Assembly: GCA_015039315.1 (NCBI GenBank)
Contig: WIDE01000066.1
Location: 80,588-144,587, forward strand
DNA from: Clavulina sp. PMI_390
Lineage: Eukaryota > Basidiomycota > Agaricomycetes > Cantharellales > Hydnaceae
Direction of reading: 5' to 3'
Length of the DNA stretch: 64,000 nt
Shown here: one piece after another, positions 45,111-57,052 of the stretch
Position numbering within the stretch: position 1 is the stretch's first letter
Layout of the letters: every line of letters begins with the position of its first letter
The notes under the pieces: generated by a model
Seen by the model: the letters and a program-made list of their open reading frames with translations, nothing else
Told to the model about the DNA's origin: nothing
Databases searched by the model: none
Translations under genes and position numbers: made by a program

Positions 45111-45235
45111 TCAGTTGCGGCTTCCTCTATTGTTATATAGTGCTTCCGACATAATCAAGCAGAAGGTCTTTGTTCTGAGAGTCTTCTGAGTCTTTTCTTG
45201 GCTTGATCTGCGCCTGTGAAGCGCTCTTGGTCTCG

Positions 45236-47374
45236 ATGAGCGACCAACAAATCATCGAAGCGATTATTGCGATTGCCCCAGGAGTATACAACTCGAATGT
45301 GAGTCAGGGTATATCCCAAGCCCCATGTTCTGTGTAGTCCGTTCTTCTGTGCACTGAATGTGGAGGTCTACAATTTTTATGTGCATAGTTGGCTTTCCGT
45401 GCGTCCTCGTACCTCCCTTTTCTTGCCCCTCGTTATGAAACTTCGCTGGAACTTCGTATCCAGTTTCTTCCGCTGTATGGTTTTTCTGGGATTGGGTCAT
45501 TTCAATAGACGCAGAGGTAAGTACCTACAGCTAACATCAGAGCACACAGTACTAATATTCACGATGTATTAGGTTCAGCTGTTCTGGGGGAAGAAATTGG
45601 TACTCCTCATCCGATTCCGAGGTAATCTGGGGTTACGCGAAGCTGACATACCTTCTTCCATTAGAACACAGGCTCCCTTCTATATTTTTCCAATCGGTTA
45701 GTGCCAGTCTCAACGCCTAAGAGGGCCCATCTGATCGTCCGACCGTAACTTGATAGAATTCTTGCCGTTGCCACATTATTGTTTGTCCAATGGTTATCGC
45801 ATCTGGCGTGAATACTGAAACCTTCATATCTTAGGGTACATTTCCAAAGTAAGCGTCGTTCCCCGGTGGGTGCTTGACGAGTTTGACCAGTCACTTTGCT
45901 ATCCAGCCAGCGTGCGGCCATTGAGCTTGGCCCAGAGCGCAGAAATGTAAGCACAAGCCGTCCATAAGCGGCCAGATGACCTGGGGGCTTATTCCATGTG
46001 GTGATCGGCCGTGCCCTACAGGTGTAAACCCCTCGTTTTCAGCCTCTTAGTTCTCAATGGGATCAGCGGTTTCATTGTGCAAAGTGAGCCTAGATTTCAG
46101 TGTGAAGAGTGGAACAGGATGAATAATCCCCTCTCGTGTTGACGACTGGCACTCGTAGCCGTACTTGTGCTGAGGACCTATGCGTTGTGGGACTGTAATA
46201 AGTGGGTATTTTGGTTCCTCATGGGCCTCAATGCAGTGAGTACCGCGACCCCCTTATAATCGTGGCCGTAAATGCTTATGTTGTTTCCGGCTAGTCTGCG
46301 ACTATTGCCCAGCAGGGTCTTGTCTTCAACATTTGGGGGAAACACAACTTCACTGTTATTGGGAACCCCCTCCCTGTCCCCTACACTGGGTGCCTTGTTA
46401 GTTTCACCAAAGGAACATGGGAGAGATACATTCCTATCCTTGTTTTCGAGTTTGGTAAGTGCTAGTCTATGCATATTAGACGACTTGATGTATTGATTCA
46501 TAGTTCTGGTCCATTAGGGGTGGTGTTTTTCCTCCTGGTAAAGTTTGTCGACTATATCCGCCAGGGCAGAAGCAATCGAGTGTTGTATATTCTGTTCCGA
46601 GATGGTAAGCTCTGTTGTGCTAGATTACGCGAGAGGGTTACTCATCTCAGCGCCAAGGCTTCATTGAGTTTAGTGGTCAGTATCCTCCAGCATTGTCACA
46701 GTCAGTTTAGCCACTCAACGATACCGTGTCATCACACTGGATATAGCTGTCACTGGTGCGTTCTAGGATATGCTAGTGATGATATGATTTTGGTACCATT
46801 CGCTGACGTCGTCCTCATTAGTGTGCTCAATGCTCAGCCTATTAATCGGCATATTTGATTACGTATGGTCTCAATCGCTGGCTAATACCGTCCGTAAATC
46901 TGAACGTTTAGCATTTATCAGGATGACTCCGCCAATCTTGACCTCATTACCTTTGACCTCGTGTCCTCCATTTCCATCATTTGCTGCGCTCGCATGCTAC
47001 TCAATATTCGAGACGTCATGAAGCTGTCGGACCCATTGGACACTACAAAGCCAAACCCATGGTCCCTTGATGACTCCTTTGATGAAAGATATGGCGGAAG
47101 TAGCGGAAGCGGCGGGCATACCGCTGGTCCTCAAAGTGAAACGAGTCAAGTCGACATGTTTGACACTTTCTTCCGCAGCATCCAGCAGCCAACAAGCGCC
47201 ACCAATGCGGCTGACGATCAGTTTGATGCGTTTTTACCCACCGTCTATGACCCTGATGCGCCTGGGGACAGCGGAGATGCAAAGGGGAAGGAGATCTCTC
47301 GAGAACCCGTCGGTTTGGCTTCTGGTTCGCATCACGAGGCTGACAAAACGCTCGAACGAATGGATAGAGCTTGA
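45236..47374 (+). CDS. 7TM-4: DUF6533-type seven-helix membrane protein
   Basis: Reference model for the family: 16 exons, first 45236-45298, then 45389-45398 (10 nt), 45464-45516, 45573-45599, 45665-45696, ending with 46922-47374; about 389 aa. The start MSDQQIIEAIIAIAPG leads to SSAVWFFWDWVISIDAE, QLFWGKKL, SLLYFSNR, CKPLVFSLLVLNG, TVLVLRTYALWDCN, GTWERYIPILVFEF, FVDYIRQGRSNRVLYILFRD and CSMLSLLIGIF, consistent with seven helices. The cytosolic tail carries ARMLLNIRDVMKLSDPLDTT, SFDERYG, an acidic segment and KGKEISREP. DUF6533 proteins are GPCR-like in layout but unassigned functionally. Belongs to the second 7TM cluster. Confidence 0.87.
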
Positions 47375-47820
47375 AGTATGGCCGGAGATGGTATAAGACA
47401 ACATACGCGCTGGCGAGGGCGAACGGTTAGGTACTGGGGACGATGACTCTGGCGCAGTACCGTACCCCACGATCGGACATGTCCTGCATGTGAGAATATA
47501 CCCATAGCATTAAACGGGGTGAACCGGCCTTGACATCATGACGCTTTGACTCCACGTTGCGTGCGCTCCAGCTCTGGTCAAGCATGGTTGAGGATGCCGA
47601 GAAGTTGACTCTGAACGTTATGGAAGCCAGTTCGTAGCTGCACTACCAATGGGTTTGTACACATGTTGGATACAGGCTGCCAAGCTAAGACGAGCTTTTT
47701 TTGGAAGGTGATCGGATGTGCGGAGGTTGTTACTCTTGCCGAGATTACTCTCCTCGATCATGGCGGCAATAAAGTAGTCAGGCCAACACATGAAAACTGA
47801 GGATGAGCGCTCCGTATCCC
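47375..47820. other. Upstream region of 7TM-5
   Basis: Homologous to 44700-45110 upstream of 7TM-4; cut by the assembly gap. Confidence 0.7.
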
Positions 47821-48590
47821 NNNNNNNNNNNNNNNNNNNNNNNNNNNNNNNNNNNNNNNNNNNNNNNNNNNNNNNNNNNNNNNNNNNNNNNNNNNNNNNN
47901 NNNNNNNNNNNNNNNNNNNNNNNNNNNNNNNNNNNNNNNNNNNNNNNNNNNNNNNNNNNNNNNNNNNNNNNNNNNNNNNNNNNNNNNNNNNNNNNNNNNN
48001 NNNNNNNNNNNNNNNNNNNNNNNNNNNNNNNNNNNNNNNNNNNNNNNNNNNNNNNNNNNNNNNNNNNNNNNNNNNNNNNNNNNNNNNNNNNNNNNNNNNN
48101 NNNNNNNNNNNNNNNNNNNNNNNNNNNNNNNNNNNNNNNNNNNNNNNNNNNNNNNNNNNNNNNNNNNNNNNNNNNNNNNNNNNNNNNNNNNNNNNNNNNN
48201 NNNNNNNNNNNNNNNNNNNNNNNNNNNNNNNNNNNNNNNNNNNNNNNNNNNNNNNNNNNNNNNNNNNNNNNNNNNNNNNNNNNNNNNNNNNNNNNNNNNN
48301 NNNNNNNNNNNNNNNNNNNNNNNNNNNNNNNNNNNNNNNNNNNNNNNNNNNNNNNNNNNNNNNNNNNNNNNNNNNNNNNNNNNNNNNNNNNNNNNNNNNN
48401 NNNNNNNNNNNNNNNNNNNNNNNNNNNNNNNNNNNNNNNNNNNNNNNNNNNNNNNNNNNNNNNNNNNNNNNNNNNNNNNNNNNNNNNNNNNNNNNNNNNN
48501 NNNNNNNNNNNNNNNNNNNNNNNNNNNNNNNNNNNNNNNNNNNNNNNNNNNNNNNNNNNNNNNNNNNNNNNNNNNNNNNNNNNNNNNNNN
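47821..48590. other. Assembly gap (770 N)
   Basis: Run of undetermined bases. By comparison with 7TM-4, the first three exons of 7TM-5 should lie inside it, with a start near 48280 if spacing is conserved. Confidence 0.99.
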
Positions 48591-50434
48591 CCGTGCTGAT
48601 ATTTTTGCTGAGTCAGATTCAGCTCTTCTGGGGGAAGAAACTGGTACGTCCTATCGCCCTTCGGAGACTAACCGGTCAGACGAAGCTTACCTACTGATTC
48701 ACTGTAGAATACGGGCTCTGCGCTATACTTCTCCAACCGGTTAGCATTAGCACAATTCTGGTAAAGGCGACCCTTCTAACTGCTCGCCTGTTATCAACAA
48801 TAGGCTGATGGCCGTAGCCACATTCACGTGCGTCCAACGGCTATCATGCTAATATTGTTCATACTGATACATTGGTATCTTAGGTTACATTTCCAGAGTA
48901 AGCGCTATTAGCTGGGGGGTATTTTCTGAGCCTGACCGTTTGTCTCGCTAATCAGCCAGCGTACGACCACTGGCCCCGACGCTGGGCGTCAAAATGTATG
49001 TCTTCCACCTTTGGATGCACTCTGTGTGGTAATCACAACTGCCCCATAGATGTAAACCCCTCGTGTTTAGCTTCCTTTCCGTCAATGTGATCAGCTGTTT
49101 CATTGTGCAAAGTGAGTCAAGTTGTTCTGGTGAAATAGGAAGAAACGATTTCATTCTACTTGAACGACTGGTACTCGCAGCTGTCATTGTGCTCAGGACC
49201 TATGCATTATGGGACTGTAATAAATCAGTATTTCGGTTCCTCATGAGCCTTAATGTGGTTAGTACCCTTCAGTATCGAGGTAGAGATCAATGTTCACAAC
49301 TGAACCTCGGAATAGTCTGCTACGCTCGTCCAGCAGGCTCTCATCTTCAATATCTTGGGAAAACATGATTTGACTGTTGTTCGGAATCCTCTCCCAGTTC
49401 CATATACCGGTTGTTTGGTGAGCTTCAATCGAGGGACATGGGAGCGATATGTACCTATCCTGGTTTTCGAGTTTGGTAAGTGTGGGTTCATTCGAGATAG
49501 CCTGTGTACGTCACATACTGATCCACGCACTGTGGATCAGGCGTGGTGTATTTCCTCATCGCAAAGTTTGGTAACTACGTCAGCCAAGGCAGAAGCAATC
49601 GGGTGTTGTATGTTTTGTTCCGGGATGGTATGTTTCTCATTACGCGACACTGTCATACCAAATGAGACACGGAACCTTACTGACCTCGGTCCAAAGGGTT
49701 CATTGAGTTTATTAGTGAGTGGCTCACTGTTCCAATGCCTTTTCAGTGAGTTCAGTTGCTCAATGACCGCGTGTATATCACAATCGGTATAGCCGTCACT
49801 GGTGTGTTTGATTATTCTCAGAACGATCTGGCTCAGCTTTGTCAACTCACTTTTGCTTGTAGTATGCTCGATGCTCAGCCTCTTCATTGGCATATTCGAC
49901 CATGTATGCCTCCAAGAACCTGCCGGTATAATACAAGCGCTGAGTTCTCACACGAATTAGGGGGGTTCAAATAATCTTGATCTTATCACCTGGGACCTCG
50001 TTTCTGCCATTGCCACAGTCTGTTGCGCTCGCATGCTACTCAACATTCGAGACGTCATGAAGCTGTCGGACCCGCTTGACACCACGAAGCCAAACCCATG
50101 GTCCCTTGACGACTCCTTCGACGAAAGATATGGAGGAGGTGGTGGAGCCGGCAGGCATGCAGCTGGAGCCCAAAGTCGAGCAAGTCAAGTCGACATGTTC
50201 GACACTTTCTTCCGCAGTGGCCAGCAGCCAACGACCGCCAACAACGAGGCTAACGACCAGTTTGAGGCGTTTCTACCCACCGTCTACGACCCCGAGGCAT
50301 CTGAGGATAGCATACATGCGAGGGGGAAACATATCTCTCGGAACCCTCTTGACTTGGCCTCTGGTTCACATCACAAGGCTAACAATAACTCGAACAAATG
50401 GATCGAGCTTCAAGTACAAGAGAAGATGGCATGA
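48591..50434 (+). CDS. 7TM-5: DUF6533-type seven-helix membrane protein, 5' end lost in gap
   Basis: The visible part starts just before exon 4 (48617-48643, IQLFWGKKL) and continues with SALYFSNR, a helix exon, CKPLVFSFLSVNVISCFIVQ, TVIVLRTYALWDCN, GTWERYVPILVFEF and CSMLSLFIGIF. The last exon (49961-50434) has ARMLLNIRDVMKLSDPLDTT, SFDERYGGGGGAG and KHISRNP. Exon order and phases equal 7TM-4 throughout, so the missing first three exons are expected in the gap. In this copy the 12th exon reads FLIAKFGNYVSQGRSNRVL, slightly diverged. Function as for the family. Confidence 0.8.
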
Positions 50435-52173
50435 ACAGACAAACAACCAACGGGGGCCAAACGACAACCAATCGGCAATCCTCCGAAGAAAAAGCAAGGG
50501 GAGGGCCTAGAGACTTTCTACCAACCAACACTACCGCCCACTTCGGACCGCGTTAGCTTGCGGGCCGCCAAGGGAGTCCCTCCACTCTCACGCAAAGGGC
50601 CTACCATATATACTACTTGTACGATTATACTTTATCCTTCGGTTCCTGGAAATCACAGCTGTTGAGTCCTCGGCGACTAGATGGAGTTCTATTTCTCCAC
50701 TAGGCTTCATATTTGCATGAGCCGTTGTTCGGGTCCAACGGCTTGTCTCTTGCCCTGATCAGCGAAGATATTAAGATCCTCTCCGAATTAGGGCTGACAC
50801 TAGAGATAGATTTACAATGACAAGCCAATACGGAATGTGGGCTTGGCCCGAGCTTCCGTCCACTAAGGAGACCTGGTTGAGAAGATCCCCACCGGAATAT
50901 TTCTTATCATTAAATGATCCATGTCTCACTCATTCGTGTTCACTCATTGGGAAGGTAACCCTTATATATCACTTGGGAGTTTTGCAGTTGGGCGATTAAT
51001 ATTCTCCCGTAGTGTGCGGGATCCCGACGCTTGGTCTGACCGGCGTAGCGCGGCACCCTCAAGTTGGGAAGCTCAGGCTTTATATATTTTCGGCATTCTG
51101 CGTCATCCACGATAGTCGGGCATGAACGGCCCTCTCATCTACTAGACGCACATCCAAAGACCGAGGTTCTCAGCTTTGAGCATCCAGTCATAGTGGGCCT
51201 GCGGGCGCCTAATGACTGGGGACGACACGCGCATCAGTGGAGTAGTCAATACGACTCTATCCATTACAGGACCTCTGCGATGTGAGGCTGGTACCTCTGA
51301 CGGCATCTCCGGAGCTCTTCGATTGACAGATTGGTTGCCAAATGATCGAGAATCATCCCTCGCCATTCATGTGACTTGATGTCCCAAGGAATCTTTTACT
51401 GTTGATGTTGATGCTGATGGGGTCGTGTGCCAAGACGAGCGTCATCTCTTGGTAAAGATAACGACCTTGACCAGTGTAGTGGCAACGACCCTATACACGT
51501 GTTTTGTTACGGATTTCAACTACAACTGATGGGCGAGATCGGTGGCACTAGTAACGACACCCCAAACTTGGCAATATCCAGTCGAGATGTCACTATTATA
51601 CATGAATTGCCAGTACTTATGAATGGGTGAATCGTTGCATTGCTCGGTGCCTATTGCATTAACATCATGGCGCCTGGGCTCCAAGCTGTGCGTGCTCTTT
51701 GCCCGGATGCATGGATACGGTTGAACCGCTTGGAAAGATCTTCCTGGAAAGGTTACAGATGCAAGACTCAGGGTTAGCGCGTAGGAGAGACCAATGCAGA
51801 GCAACCCAAGTCAAGAGGAACTTTGGGCGGAGGCTGATTATATCGTGCGAAAAATGGCTCGGGGAGGCCGGTGGCGTGGTGCCTTTTGCCTCCACTGTTC
51901 ACGTTGATACCGGTGAGAGATAAACTCCGCCCAACCCACACCCTTCTCGCTGAATCCATTCATCAGCCTTATCTCCATATATAGAAAACTAACGATGCAT
52001 GCTCTTCGTTCCCGCCACATCTTCTTCCCCCTCGTCTGTCGTCTCGATCAGTGGCCGCCCTGGACTCGATTTTTCTTATTTCCACTGCTCAGTGACTGCA
52101 ACATATCTTATTTGGGGTCCTTCCCAGTGACGTGCACGCGTTATTTGTGCCCGTCAGCAACTTTTGCACCTCG
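50435..52173. other. 1.7 kb intergenic region
   Basis: No gene supported. The part from about 51600 to 52020 shows weaker similarity to the shared upstream segment of 7TM-4 and 7TM-5. Confidence 0.45.
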
Positions 52174-54343
52174 ATGAGCGAGCAAGATGTTTTGGAGGCG
52201 ATCATTGCGATAGCCCCTGGGATAGAAAATTCCAATGTGAGTTTGTTTCAAACAATATGCCATCTTTTCTGCCTCTCTCGCTTGCCTGGAGTCCGAATAC
52301 TGAGCGTTCATGGGCTGACTTCATCAAACCTGCAGATGGCCTTCAGTAGGACCCTTCTTCCCGTTGTCCTGAAAAGCCCTTCTGACGACTCTTTCCCTGC
52401 CACATTGTCTATAGTGTCTTCGGCGGTATGGTTCTTCTGGGATTGGGCGATTTCAATCGATGCAGAGGTAGGGTCGCTTCAATGCAGGTTCCGACGAGCC
52501 ACTCATCTTTGCCATGCGTCAGGTCCAACTATTCTGGGGGAAAAAACTGGTGAGCTCACTATCGGATAAGGTGAAAAAATACATGGTGCTCACCTCTCTG
52601 GGGGCTTTAGAATACCGGATCGATTTTGTACTTTGCCAATCGGTCAGTGTTGGTCCGACCAACTCAGAGTGCTCCATCTGACCGTCTCTTATTCATCTCT
52701 AGGCTTCTCGCCGTTGTCACATTGCTGTGCGTTGTAAACTCATGCTACGTCGTCTTTATGTTGGATACTGAAGCCTTGCTATCTTAGCTTACACTTTCAG
52801 AGTAAGCGCCGTCCCATCATCGATACTGCAACAAATTGACCGAACTTCGCGCTCCTCAGCCAGTGTGCGACCACTGACCTCCACCCTGAGCTCCGAAATG
52901 TACGCCCATGTCTCTCAGAATGATCAATTTGCTCCTTGTACTGATTGCATGCGATGACGGCTCATGTCCTACAGGTGCAAACCTGTCGTATTCTGTCTCC
53001 TGGTCCTCAACGGAATTAGTGGATTTGTTGTACAAAGTGGGTCCAAACTACTGGTCGTGCGGAACGAGGTGTCTTGATCTCACATCAAAAAACAATACAC
53101 GTAGCTGTCCTCGTGCTTCGAACTTATGCCTTGTGGGACTGCAACAATTTTGTCTTCTGGTTTCTCATGGCTCTCAATGCGGTTAGTGCTTCCGCGCCCC
53201 TGGTATTCAAGCTCCAATTAATGTCAACGAATTAATTGGTTCAAAACAGTCGGCGTCGATTGCTCAACAAGGCTTGATCATGAATCTGTGGGGCAAAAAC
53301 ATCCTGACCGTTGTTTGGAACCCTCTCCCAGCCCCATACACCGGATGCTTGGTCCAGTTCAACATAGGAACATGGGAGCGATACGTCCCCATCCTAGTAT
53401 TTGAGTTTGGTAAGCGTCCCGTGTATATACCATATTATTATTCTTTTTTTCCCTCACTGATACATCTGCGCCCGTGGATCAGGGGTAGTATTTTTTCTCC
53501 TAGTTAAGTTCATCGCCTACATGCGCCAAGGCAGGAGCAACCGTGTTTTGTATGTTCTGTTTCGAGATGGTAAGTTGTCTTTCTTGCGCAAGGTAACTGG
53601 AGGTTCACTGACCTCTGGGAAAGGCTTTATTGAATTTAGTGGTGAGTGTAATCGTGATCCCTCTGGGCAAGCCCAGCTGGTTAACGACTCCACGTTCCCT
53701 GCCAATTGTAGCTGTCAGTGGTGAGTTTTCCCCTTTCCGCATTAGGATGTGGTCTTGCGGTTTGCTTACTGATAATCGCCTCTCAGCTTGCTCGATACTT
53801 AGCCTGTTAATCGGCATATTCAGTTCTGTAGGCATCTTACAGCTTTTGAAGCTTTGATGATCACTTACCCCACGTGTCGTTCAGGGAGACTCAGACAACC
53901 TCGATCTCATCACCTTTGATCTCGTCTCTTCCATCTCCGTCATCTGCTGCGCCCGCATGCTGCTCAATATCCGAGATGTCATGACCTTGTCGGACCCACG
54001 TGATACCACGAAACCCAATCCATGGTCGCTCGACGACTCCTTTGATGAGCGGTATGGAAGCGACGGACACACTATCACTGCCCCTCCAGAAGAGAGCCGG
54101 ATGGACATGTTTGAGTCTTTCTTCCGGAACAGCGAGCAGGTTCCAAACACTGCACATATGGCTGATGAGCAGATCGATGTGGTTTTGCCGATCTCATCCG
54201 ACCATGTACCGCCGGAGGATTCTACGGACGCTAAGGGGAAGCGGGTCTTACGAGAACCTGGCGGCGTCGCCCCCCAATCGTATCGTGGGCCAGAAGGCTT
54301 GGATGAATGGATCGAGCTTGAGGCGCGATCCGAGATAGTTTGA
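52174..54343 (+). CDS. 7TM-6: DUF6533-type seven-helix membrane protein
   Basis: All 16 exons traced: 52174-52236, 52336-52345, 52415-52467, 52523-52549, 52611-52642, 52703-52726, 52788-52801, 52860-52899, 52975-53036, 53105-53181, 53250-53409, 53483-53569, 53624-53641, 53712-53720, 53787-53827, 53885-54343; 391 aa with no frame break. Exons 2, 7 and 14 are only 10, 14 and 9 nt. Motifs are SSAVWFFWDWAISIDAE, QLFWGKKL, VLRTYALWDCNN, GTWERYVPILVFEF, YMRQGRSNRVLYVLFRD, ARMLLNIRDVMTLSDPRDTT, SFDERYGSDGH, and KGKRVLREP near the end. One substitution (LSDPRD for LSDPLD) falls in the otherwise fixed tail motif. Confidence 0.88.
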
Positions 54344-54956
54344 TGCGCTCCCTAGTAGTGTACTTCTCCTTCTACCTAGACTGTCTGAGGACATTCCCGC
54401 CGATAGGCTCCGGGCTGGCGCCCGGCCTGGTGAACTCCAGTTACCTATGTTTATTAGCTTATACCACTCGGAATACTCTATGTTACCCCATTGTAATTGC
54501 TATGTGTTGTAGATAGATTCTGTGGCGATTATGGATACCAGCCTTTGATTTTGTTTAGTGGGATCGCCAAAGCATTGCTCTCATTCTGCTTGTCCGACTT
54601 ATCAATATGATAGTTTGTTGCAGAGTATCCTATAGCGTTCAGTATCTCTGATCCTATGACTGCCCATTGACCTAATCTTCATATCGTGCATAAGGTGATG
54701 GCTTCGCCTCTAAGTGAGTAGATGACAAAACTAGGATTTCTTTCGAGGCAGATGGGTAATATGTGGCTTGATTGGGAATGGTATATATGGTAGAACCTTG
54801 GCAAGCCAAGGTATCCTCCAAGCTCCCCACGGGCCAGCACGGTGCGCGAGAGCTTTCAGGCGTCCGGACTTGTTTTACATGCATAAGATAGAGCTTCGAC
54901 AATCATAGAGAACGATCCCAGTGCAGCATGTGTATCGCGGCTTTGCTAATATCGCT
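54344..54956. other. Convergent intergenic region
   Basis: 3' flanks of 7TM-6 (+) and 7TM-7 (-); nothing recognised. Confidence 0.5.
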
Positions 54957-57052
54957 TCAAGCTCTATCCTCCAACCCCTCGTTGGAGCCCATATCAGCAG
55001 GTTCTCGGGAGACCCCCTTTCCCTTGATATCTACTGGATCCCTGGATGGTGCATGATTCGACACAACTGGCGAAGTTGCCTCAGCTTGCTCGCTAGGGAC
55101 GCTTGTCATATGCGTTGCACGCTCGCTATTGCCGAAGAAAGATTCGAACATCTCGACTCGACTTGTCTCTGGAGGAGCGATCACCGTGTGTCTGTCAATT
55201 CCATAGCGCTCATCGAATGAGTCGTCCAGCGACCAAGGGTTCGGCTTTGTGGTATCGAGGGGATCAGAGAGTGTCATGACGTCTCGGATGTTGAGTAACA
55301 TGCGTGCGCAGCAAATCACCGAAATAGAAGCTGAGAGGTCAAAGGTGATGAGGTCGACAACGTCAGAGTTTTTCTAGAACGTATTAGAATAGAGTTAGTG
55401 GTTGCATGACGTTAGCACCTCATCGAATATGTACCGGACCGACTATGCCAAGCAGGAGGCTAAATATTGAGAATACTATGAAGTGATATAGTGATGAGCG
55501 ATTAAGATCGCGGAATGACAGGAATTATTGAAAACGTACAAGTGACAGCTAGAAATGACACAGAAAACGTGCTGAATGAAGAGCCAGACTAATCATGAGG
55601 TACTGGAACAGACTGACCGGTGAATTCAATGAAGCCTTCCGCCTAGCATCAGCATATATCCTATTGCCAATAGTCAAATCGAGGGCTTACCATCTCGGAA
55701 TAAAATATACAGCACACGGTTACTCCTGCCTTGGAAGATGTAGGCAACAAACTTGACGAGGAGGAAAAACACCACGCCTAATCCAAAAGGTAGTTGCGTC
55801 AGCGCGGGTACCAAAAGCACTGGATGGAATGCGCCCATCCTCACCAAGCTCAAATACGAGGGTAGGTACATATCGCTCCCACGTGCCTAGCTTGAAGTCG
55901 ACCAAACACCCTGTGTAGGGAGCAGGAAGAGGGTTGTATATAATGTCGAGGCCACGCTTTCCCCATATATTCATGATGAGACCTTGCTGTGCAATCGACG
56001 CAGACTGGTTGAAGGGGATTGTCTACTTAGATAACCGCTCTCGGTACGGTTATTCGTAGAGGGCACTGACCACATTGAGAGTCATTAGGAACCAGAAGAT
56101 CCATTTACTACGATCCCATAAAGCATACGTGCGAAGCACGAGAACAGCTATGTCCAATAATTGACCACGTGAGATCAAAATCGTGGGTTTATCCGTGGGT
56201 AACGGTACCGACTCACTTTGCAAAACAGATGCACTGAGCCCGGTGAGGATTAGAAGGGTGAATATCACGGGTTTACACCTGTCATATCGTGGAACAGGAA
56301 TGAGATAATTGTGGTTTCTGTGGGAAGCAGCTTACATATCAGCACTCAGGGTAGGATTCAATTGTCGCTCGGTAGCTGGAAAGTGAGTGATATGGTCAGC
56401 CCTCCATAACACCTATCACAATATACCCCCTACTTTGGAAATGTAGCCTAAGAGAGAAACGGCTCAGTGTCATATGCTGTGTGCTGACTCCCTAGACGAA
56501 CAGTAATGTAACGACGGAAAGAAAGCTAAAAGGAAATCGGGTTGAGTGATTGGAGACTCTTCAGTATTGATCGGTCCTGGACTGACCGGTTGGAAAAATA
56601 TAGCACTGAGCCCGTATTCTAGACAGTTATAGGATGGATATTTAGCACGGCTCAAAGTTTTCTTGCTCATGGAAGACGTACCAGTTTCTTTCCCCAGAAA
56701 AGCTCAATCTGGTGGGTAGCAATGATTGTCAAGACCACCACTCGCGAACACACATTGGCAACACCAGCCCCACCTCAGCATCAATCGAAATAACCCAGTC
56801 CCAGAGAAACCAGACAGTAGAGGACACTAGGTATGAGCAGCACGGAGAGTGTCAAGAGGGGAGGGTGTTATGATGAGTGAGAAACGAAATCCCCTACCGA
56901 ATACCAGCTAGAGATACGTCAGTTCTGGCCACTCGTTCATCGACAGGGGGCGAAGTCAAACAAATGAGCCAGTGTTTTGCCCTACTTACTTTGGAAACTT
57001 CGATGGTAGGGACCATAGCAATGATTGCTTCCAGAGCATCTTGGTCGCTCAT
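54957..57052 (-). CDS. 7TM-7: DUF6533-type seven-helix membrane protein
   Basis: Sixteen exons (first 56990-57052, second 56898-56907, last 54957-55373), about 377 aa, inverted relative to 7TM-4, -5 and -6. Motifs are MSDQDALEAIIAMVP, STVWFLWDWVISIDAE, ELFWGKKL, SVLYFSNR, CKPVIFTLLILTG, VLRTYALWDRSKWIF, GTWERYVPTLVFEL, YIFQGRSNRVLYILFRD, ARMLLNIRDVMTLSDPLDTT, SFDERYGIDRH and KGKGVSREP. The LDDSF variant of the tail places it with cluster 2 rather than with 7TM-1, -2 and -3 (LSPSF). The frame is open throughout. Confidence 0.86.

Larger units (their letters stand above)
43303..45235. other. 1.9 kb intergenic region
   Basis: No supported gene. A very hydrophobic ORF (43679-43918) looks like T-rich noncoding sequence. 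Contains a 3 x 10-bp repeat (44078-44107), and 44700-45110 is homologous to the upstream region of 7TM-5. Confidence 0.45.

Noticed and set aside
47790..48744. ORFs of 269 and 313 codons across the N run
   Set aside because: Artefacts of undetermined bases.
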